NCBI GenBank assembly: GCA_011191975.1
Contig: DUFA01000107.1
Span: 62,001 to 126,000 of the forward strand
DNA length: 64,000 bases
Direction of reading: 5' to 3'
Origin: Dehalococcoidia bacterium
Lineage (GTDB): Bacteria; Chloroflexota; Dehalococcoidia; Dehalococcoidales; UBA2162
The translations under genes and the position numbers were made by a program. Under the pieces are notes generated by a model that saw nothing but the letters and a program-made list of their open reading frames with translations, was not told the origin of the DNA and ran no database searches. Shown one piece after another: positions 59,278 to 64,000 of the stretch. Position 1 is the first letter of the stretch. Every line of letters begins with the position of its first letter.

Positions 59278-59670
59278 ATGGATATAAAAGAATTCGCAGA
59301 AAAGTTCATTGAAGCGGAAGACAAAGCATTTCAGCAAGGTGATTATGAAGCATTAGAGCAAATCGAATCACCAAATATCGTGATACATTATCCACCACTA
59401 CCAGACTTCAATGGGTTCGAAGCACACAAACAATATATTATGGCTGCCCGTGAGGGAACTAAAGACCTTCAACAAGAGTGGCAATACGTTGTTGGTGATG
59501 GTAATATAGCTGTCCTGTCCTTGAAGCAACAAATGACTACTACAGTAGATAATCCACAATTCCAGATACCAGCTGGTTCGACTGTGAATGCTGATGGGTT
59601 GTTTGTATTAAAACGAGAAAACGATAAGATTGCTGAAATTTGGTTACATTCCAATCTTGCTGTTGAATGA
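59278..59670 (+). CDS. SnoaL-like family protein
   Basis: NTF2-like: FIEAEDKAFQQGDYEALEQIESPNIVIHYPPLPDFNGFEAHKQYI. Confidence 0.8.
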   Translation: MDIKEFAEKFIEAEDKAFQQGDYEALEQIESPNIVIHYPPLPDFNGFEAHKQYIMAAREGTKDLQQEWQYVVGDGNIAVLSLKQQMTTTVDNPQFQIPAGSTVNADGLFVLKRENDKIAEIWLHSNLAVE

Positions 59671-59700
59671 ATTTTTATTTTTAACTACATAAAGGATGAA

Positions 59701-59728
59701 GCCAGCAGGTCATCAATGGTCTGCCAGC
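59701..59728. repeat. intergenic repeat H3 (GCCAGCAG...CTGCCAGC)
   Basis: GCCAGCAG-GTCATCAATGGT-CTGCCAGC; same T-to-C change in both arms relative to H1/H2. Confidence 0.8.
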
Positions 59729-59753
59729 CTGAATTAAGAAAGGAGAAATACAA

Positions 59754-60173
59754 ATGTCACTCGAATCAAATAAAGCCGTTGTGCTCCGGGAAATTGATTT
59801 CTGGAACGGTCACGACGCCGAAAAGATAGATGAGGTTTATGCTGACGACTACGTTGGCCACGAGATCAATGGATCCCACGGCGGAAGCCGAGACCAGGTG
59901 AAGCAGGGCGCTGTTGCCATTTTTGCCGCTTTCCCCGATGTGCATCTGACTGCTGATGCCATCATCGCCGAAGGGGATAAGGTCGTCAAGCTCTGGACGG
60001 GTCGCATGACCCATAAAGCCGAGTATATGGGCATTCCGGCGACAGGAAAGGAAATCGTCGTCACCGGGTGTAATGTCTTCCGCATCGTTGACGATAAGAT
60101 CGCAGAGTGCTGGGCCCACACGGATTCCCTGAGCATGATGCAGCAACTCGGCGTAATTCCGCCGATGGGATAG
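59754..60173 (+). CDS. SnoaL-like / ester cyclase family protein
   Basis: VLREIDFWNGHDAEKIDEVYADDYVGHEINGSHGG...GIPATGKEIVVTGCNVFRIVDDKIAECWAHTD. Confidence 0.88.
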   Translation: MSLESNKAVVLREIDFWNGHDAEKIDEVYADDYVGHEINGSHGGSRDQVKQGAVAIFAAFPDVHLTADAIIAEGDKVVKLWTGRMTHKAEYMGIPATGKEIVVTGCNVFRIVDDKIAECWAHTDSLSMMQQLGVIPPMG

Positions 60174-60199
60174 TTTCACTTTATATTGATATGAAAGGA

Positions 60200-60227
60200 G
60201 CTAGCAGTTTTTTAACAATCTGCTAGC
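60200..60227. repeat. intergenic inverted repeat H4
   Basis: GCTAGCAG-TTTTTTAACAAT-CTGCTAGC. Confidence 0.75.
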
Positions 60228-60431
60228 TTACTTCTTCTTTGCCAGAGCACGGCTGAGGCAACACAAGATTGCCGTACAGGCGTAGTGTGAGTGCAATGTG
60301 AGTAATTCTCTTATTGACATCACCGCCCCACTCCTTTAAACTCAATAACCATAAGTAACGGGTACTATAGCTGCCGATAGTGCGGTTGATAGTGCCCGAT
60401 TATGTTTTAGGGAGTTAACTAAGATAGGACA

Positions 60432-61130
60432 ATGTCAAGCTTTTTAATTTTTATTGCAGAACCAGCAGTAGGTGGAGTAGTTGAAAAGACTTTTTTCGGA
60501 AAGCATAAGGTGAGTATCGGTAGTTTGTATAACGTAGTTGGTTACTGGGCTTACCAGCAGGGCGCTGTACTTGGTTATGCTTTACGAAATAACCTAAAAT
60601 TACTAGCAAAGTTAGCAGGACTGTTAGGTGCGAATATCCATGATAAGGAGGCTGAAGAACTAACCATTTCTTTAAGAGAATGGTTAAGAAAAATGGCGTT
60701 AGAACAACTGGAAGAAGCGGGAAATGAAGAAAAGACTTTCTACCATTTATATACAGCAAGAGAATTACGGACATTTGGAATAAAAAATCCACGTTGGCCT
60801 TCAGATAAGGCACTTAAAAAGAAAGTCGATACAAAATTCGTTGGTCGCGTACTGCGTTCTTCTTTTATAAAAGGGGTAGCACTAGGTCTCAATTTTCCAA
60901 CTGAATTCATAAATTTTTGGGAATATACTTATCGAATTAGGTCAAATAGTGAATCGAAGGAAACTTCTAAGATAGTTGATTTAGAGACTGAAACACAACC
61001 GTTTCGAACACTAAGTGAGGTTATTGTTGAAATTTGTCGATCAACGATATCCTGGGCATCGGAAGGATCAGGAATACTCAGTCGAAAGGAGATCAAATAT
61101 CTCGAACAGTTAGTCATAGAAAATGAGTAA
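60432..61130 (+). CDS. hypothetical protein
   Basis: 232 aa ORF; no recognised motif. Confidence 0.6.
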   Translation: MSSFLIFIAEPAVGGVVEKTFFGKHKVSIGSLYNVVGYWAYQQGAVLGYALRNNLKLLAKLAGLLGANIHDKEAEELTISLREWLRKMALEQLEEAGNEEKTFYHLYTARELRTFGIKNPRWPSDKALKKKVDTKFVGRVLRSSFIKGVALGLNFPTEFINFWEYTYRIRSNSESKETSKIVDLETETQPFRTLSEVIVEICRSTISWASEGSGILSRKEIKYLEQLVIENE

Positions 61131-61173
61131 AAATATACTGAGTATATATTACCCATTAAAAACAGAAAAGCAC

Positions 61174-61206
61174 TCCCACCAGCCGAAGAGATTGGGAATT
61201 AAAAAA
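61174..61206. repeat. intergenic repeat, second type (copy 1)
   Basis: CCCACCAGCCGAAGAGATTGGGAATTAAAAAA, just upstream of the methyltransferase gene. Confidence 0.45.
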
Positions 61207-61218
61207 TGAGGTATCTCG

Positions 61219-61950
61219 ATGTTAAATAATCAACAGGATGCTTTTGGTCATAGTTTATATGACTACTTACAAGGTAAAGCTGAGTTCCAGATCGTTGAAA
61301 GAGATGATGGGTATATTGAATCCGAAAGACTTCAAGGGTATTTCAACCAATACAAGGACTGGCGTCCAATTGAGAAGACGGCTATGAGGTTCGTACGGGG
61401 TAGAGTCTTGGATATAGGCTGTGGCGCTGGCAGACATGCCTTATACCTTCAAGAGAAAGAGCATGATGTTGTTGGAATAGACATTTCCCCATTAGCAATC
61501 AAGGTGTGTAAGGAGAGAGGATTTAGAGATGCTAGACTTGTATCAATAAATCAGATTAGTCCCAAACTCGGTGTATTTGACACAGTGATTATGATGGGTA
61601 ACAACTTTGGTTTATTTGGCAGTTTTAAAAAAGCAAAACACCTGCTCGGTAAACTCAGCAAGATAACTTCACAAAGAGGCAGGATAATTGCCAGTACTAA
61701 TGATGTGTACAACAATAAGATTCCAGAGCATTTTGAGTATCAAGCATCAAATAGAAGTAAGGGTAAAATGTCAGGGCAGCTACGAATCAAGGTTAGATAC
61801 AAGAGATACTCTACACCTTGGTTTGACTATCTTATAGTGTCCAAGAATGAGATGGAGAGTATTCTTGAGGGGACTGGTTGGGTGGTGAAAAAGTACATAG
61901 ATTCTGATAACTCCTATTACATGGCAATCCTTGAAAAGGTCAAACCTTAA
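61219..61950 (+). CDS. class I SAM-dependent methyltransferase
   Basis: GRVLDIGCGAGRHALYLQEKEHDVVGIDISPLAI. Confidence 0.92.
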   Translation: MLNNQQDAFGHSLYDYLQGKAEFQIVERDDGYIESERLQGYFNQYKDWRPIEKTAMRFVRGRVLDIGCGAGRHALYLQEKEHDVVGIDISPLAIKVCKERGFRDARLVSINQISPKLGVFDTVIMMGNNFGLFGSFKKAKHLLGKLSKITSQRGRIIASTNDVYNNKIPEHFEYQASNRSKGKMSGQLRIKVRYKRYSTPWFDYLIVSKNEMESILEGTGWVVKKYIDSDNSYYMAILEKVKP

Positions 61951-61959
61951 TGGTTAAGC

Positions 61960-61990
61960 TGCCAACTGAAGAGATTGGAAAGTAAGAAAG
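61960..61990. repeat. intergenic repeat, second type (copy 2)
   Basis: GCCAACTGAAGAGATTGGAAAGTAAGAAAGG. Confidence 0.45.
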
Positions 61991-62001
61991 GAGTATAAAC
62001 A

Positions 62002-62442
62002 ATGTCAACTGTAGAAGAGATAAACATGGAAAGTATTCACCGTTGTACAGAAGAATTCATGAACCAGAAAAATATATCGTTATTACCTGAGTTGTTCACG
62101 GAAGATTTTATCAATCATCCTAATGAAGGAGAAGATGTTGTAGGTCTGGACATTTTAAGGAAAGCGACTGAGATGACATTACATGCTTTTCCTGACTTTC
62201 ACTATGAGATAGTAGAAATGTTTGCTGTGGAAGACAAAATAGCTGTTGTATATAGGCAAACAGGGACTTTCAAGGGAGAGTACATGGGTATACAGCCAAC
62301 TGGCAAGAAATTTAATATCAGGTCGATATACGTATGTAGAATGAAGGATGGAAAACAAGCCGAAGCTTGGGGATGTAATGACCTATTAACTGCTTTCATA
62401 CAACTTGGCGTAATTCCTCCACCTTTTGTAATTCCAGAATAA
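62002..62442 (+). CDS. SnoaL-like / ester cyclase family protein
   Basis: FMNQKNISLLPELFTEDFINHPNEGEDVVG...GTFKGEYMGIQPTGKKFNIRSIYVCRMKDGKQAEAWGCND. Confidence 0.88.
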   Translation: MSTVEEINMESIHRCTEEFMNQKNISLLPELFTEDFINHPNEGEDVVGLDILRKATEMTLHAFPDFHYEIVEMFAVEDKIAVVYRQTGTFKGEYMGIQPTGKKFNIRSIYVCRMKDGKQAEAWGCNDLLTAFIQLGVIPPPFVIPE

Positions 62443-62457
62443 CAGGAGCAGAAACAT

Positions 62458-62856
62458 ATGGGAATTGAAGAGAATAAAGAGGTTGCTAGTGTGAAATACC
62501 CACGTATATATGCAGATGAATCTGGTGAAACGCATTTTGATGACGTTGAAATTGAACTTACGCCAACTATCGCTGCTCCACCAGCACCTCCAATAAACCT
62601 TTCATCTCCTATGCCAGCAACTCAATTTATTTATTATTCTTTCCCCGCCGGATATATAGGTGAATGGCACCCTGTTCCACACCGACAGATATTCTTCATT
62701 CTTTCAGGTGAGATTGCGGGAGAGGTAAGTGATGGTGAGGTGAGAACCTTCAAAACAGGAGATACTGTTCTTGGTGAAGATACGGTAGGGAAAGGTCATA
62801 GGACTTGGGTTACCAGTGATACTGACGTACTCACGGCAGTCGTGCAATTATCATAA
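62458..62856 (+). CDS. cupin-fold protein
   Basis: EWHPVPHRQIFFILSGEIAGEVSDGEVRTFKTGDTVLGEDTVGKGH. Confidence 0.75.
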   Translation: MGIEENKEVASVKYPRIYADESGETHFDDVEIELTPTIAAPPAPPINLSSPMPATQFIYYSFPAGYIGEWHPVPHRQIFFILSGEIAGEVSDGEVRTFKTGDTVLGEDTVGKGHRTWVTSDTDVLTAVVQLS

Positions 62857-62889
62857 GTAAAAGGAGAAAAAGCGATTCGTGGATCAGTA

Positions 62890-63186
62890 ATGTATCCGAA
62901 TGATCCCGATAAGAAATTCGACATGGATTATTACCTCAACAAACATATGCCAATGCTACATGAAACACTTAACCCGGTAGGTTTAATCAAAACTGAGGTA
63001 GACAAAGGACTAAGAGGGCAAGGAGAAAATACACCACCTGCATATCGTGTTATCTGTCACTTATACTTCAACAGTATGGAAGACTTTCAAAAGATAGAAC
63101 CTTATGCAGCAGAATTATTTGCTGATGTCCCTAAATATACCGATATAGTACCCGTTGTCCAGATAAGTGAAATAGTCCAGGGATAG
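62890..63186 (+). CDS. EthD family protein
   Basis: MYPNDPDKKFDMDYYLNKHMPMLHETLNPVGLIKTEVDKG. Confidence 0.85.
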   Translation: MYPNDPDKKFDMDYYLNKHMPMLHETLNPVGLIKTEVDKGLRGQGENTPPAYRVICHLYFNSMEDFQKIEPYAAELFADVPKYTDIVPVVQISEIVQG

Positions 63187-63197
63187 TCAGCCCGTTA

Positions 63198-64000
63198 TCA
63201 ACTCTCATCCAGTATCTTGTACATATCACGGTAGGAACGACCGAAATCGGGATCGGCTTCAGGCAGTTTTTCCTTCAACAAATTCATCTTTTCGATGAAC
63301 TGCTCTCTGTTTCCGCTTTTCACTATGTCTGCCCAGGTTGCGGCAGTCTTCATGAACAGTTCCTCCATTTCGGAAAGCCCAGGCAGATTCATCTGAATCG
63401 ATGCATAGAGTTCAGGATCCTCGGTGATCACACTCTCGGCCAGCGTCAACAATACACGGTAGGTTGGACCGCCGATAGCCTTCATTTTCTGAAGCTGTTC
63501 GAAGCCGAGAAGCACATCCGCCGATGCGATAGCGATGAAATGAGACAGACCAAGGACGACAGCCATCAGGTGGTCGTGCTCCTCAGGCGTCATCATCGTC
63601 ACCAGCCCACCTTTTTCAGTCAGGTTATCTCTTACCTTATTCGCTATCGTCTGTTCGGCGTCATTGGTGGGGGTAAGGATGAAATTCTGGTTACGGGCAC
63701 TCCTGGCACCGGGACCGAAGACAGGATGAGTTCCCAGTACGGTCACATTATCCAGGTATTCATGCATAACTCTGACCGGCATCACCTTGACCGAGGTTAC
63801 ATCCATCACTACCTGGCCGGAAGAAAGGTACGGTTTCAACTGTTTGATTACGCCGGTAAAACTGTCAATCGGCACGGAAACAATTATCAAACCGGCACCA
63901 TTAACAGCCTGTGCAAGGTCCGTTTCAATATCCGCACCAAGTTCGCGACCGGCAGCCAGCAGCTTCCCCTTATCTCGCCCGTACAGAATTACTTCTTTAC
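63198..64000 (-). CDS. prephenate dehydrogenase-like protein, partial (5' end beyond window)
   Basis: LIIVSVPIDSFTGVIKQLKPYLSSGQVVMDVTSVKVMPVRVM....LGTHPVFGPGARSARNQNFILTPT; open reading continues to the window edge. Confidence 0.85.
   Translation of the reverse strand, partial: KEVILYGRDKGKLLAAGRELGADIETDLAQAVNGAGLIIVSVPIDSFTGVIKQLKPYLSSGQVVMDVTSVKVMPVRVMHEYLDNVTVLGTHPVFGPGARSARNQNFILTPTNDAEQTIANKVRDNLTEKGGLVTMMTPEEHDHLMAVVLGLSHFIAIASADVLLGFEQLQKMKAIGGPTYRVLLTLAESVITEDPELYASIQMNLPGLSEMEELFMKTAATWADIVKSGNREQFIEKMNLLKEKLPEADPDFGRSYRDMYKILDES

Noticed and set aside
58749-60227. Integron attC sites for the GCTAGCAG repeats
   Set aside because: No RYYYAAC/GTTRRRY core pairs bracket the hairpins and no IntI integrase is in the window; only the gene-repeat alternation is similar.
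57215-63190. Repeated tRNA-Sec 3' ends as att sites
   Set aside because: I looked for GGGTTCGACTCCCATGCGCTCCCGCCA-like copies downstream and saw none.

Overview
This 64 kb window is from a bacterial chromosome. Gene content suggests a Chloroflexota/Dehalococcoidia-like anaerobe, but that is inference only. Core blocks: CoA/NAD repair genes (coaB, coaC, coaX, nnr); an Opp/Dpp-type ABC transporter operon; a Gld-type ABC export cluster; a DnaB/DnaD/DnaC-like/L9 replication cluster; and a respiratory formate dehydrogenase/selenium locus at about 47-57 kb. The selenium locus holds a Tat-exported FdhA interrupted by an in-frame UGA at the conserved Sec position, FdhB, an NrfD-like anchor, FdhE, TatA, TatC, YedE, a DUF3343 protein, an NnrD-like kinase fold, a TusA/YedF protein and a tRNA-Sec gene. 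Two accessory regions stand out. (1) Downstream of an elongator tRNA-Met (8040-8114), six additional degenerate copies of the tRNA 3' end each sit just 3' of a small accessory gene, with truncated tyrosine-recombinase N-termini nearby. This looks like a serially built gene-cassette array. (2) Downstream of tRNA-Sec there is a run of SnoaL/dimeric-barrel/cupin genes separated by a family of GCTAGCAG-N12-CTGCTAGC inverted repeats. Other points of interest: an attenuator-like terminator in the fdhA leader; a 10-codon/UGA/12-codon mini-ORF with a near-perfect Shine-Dalgarno just upstream of yedE; an oppD gene with no canonical start codon; and a tandem double-AAA+ DnaC-like protein. All assignments come from reading the sequence; no database search was run.
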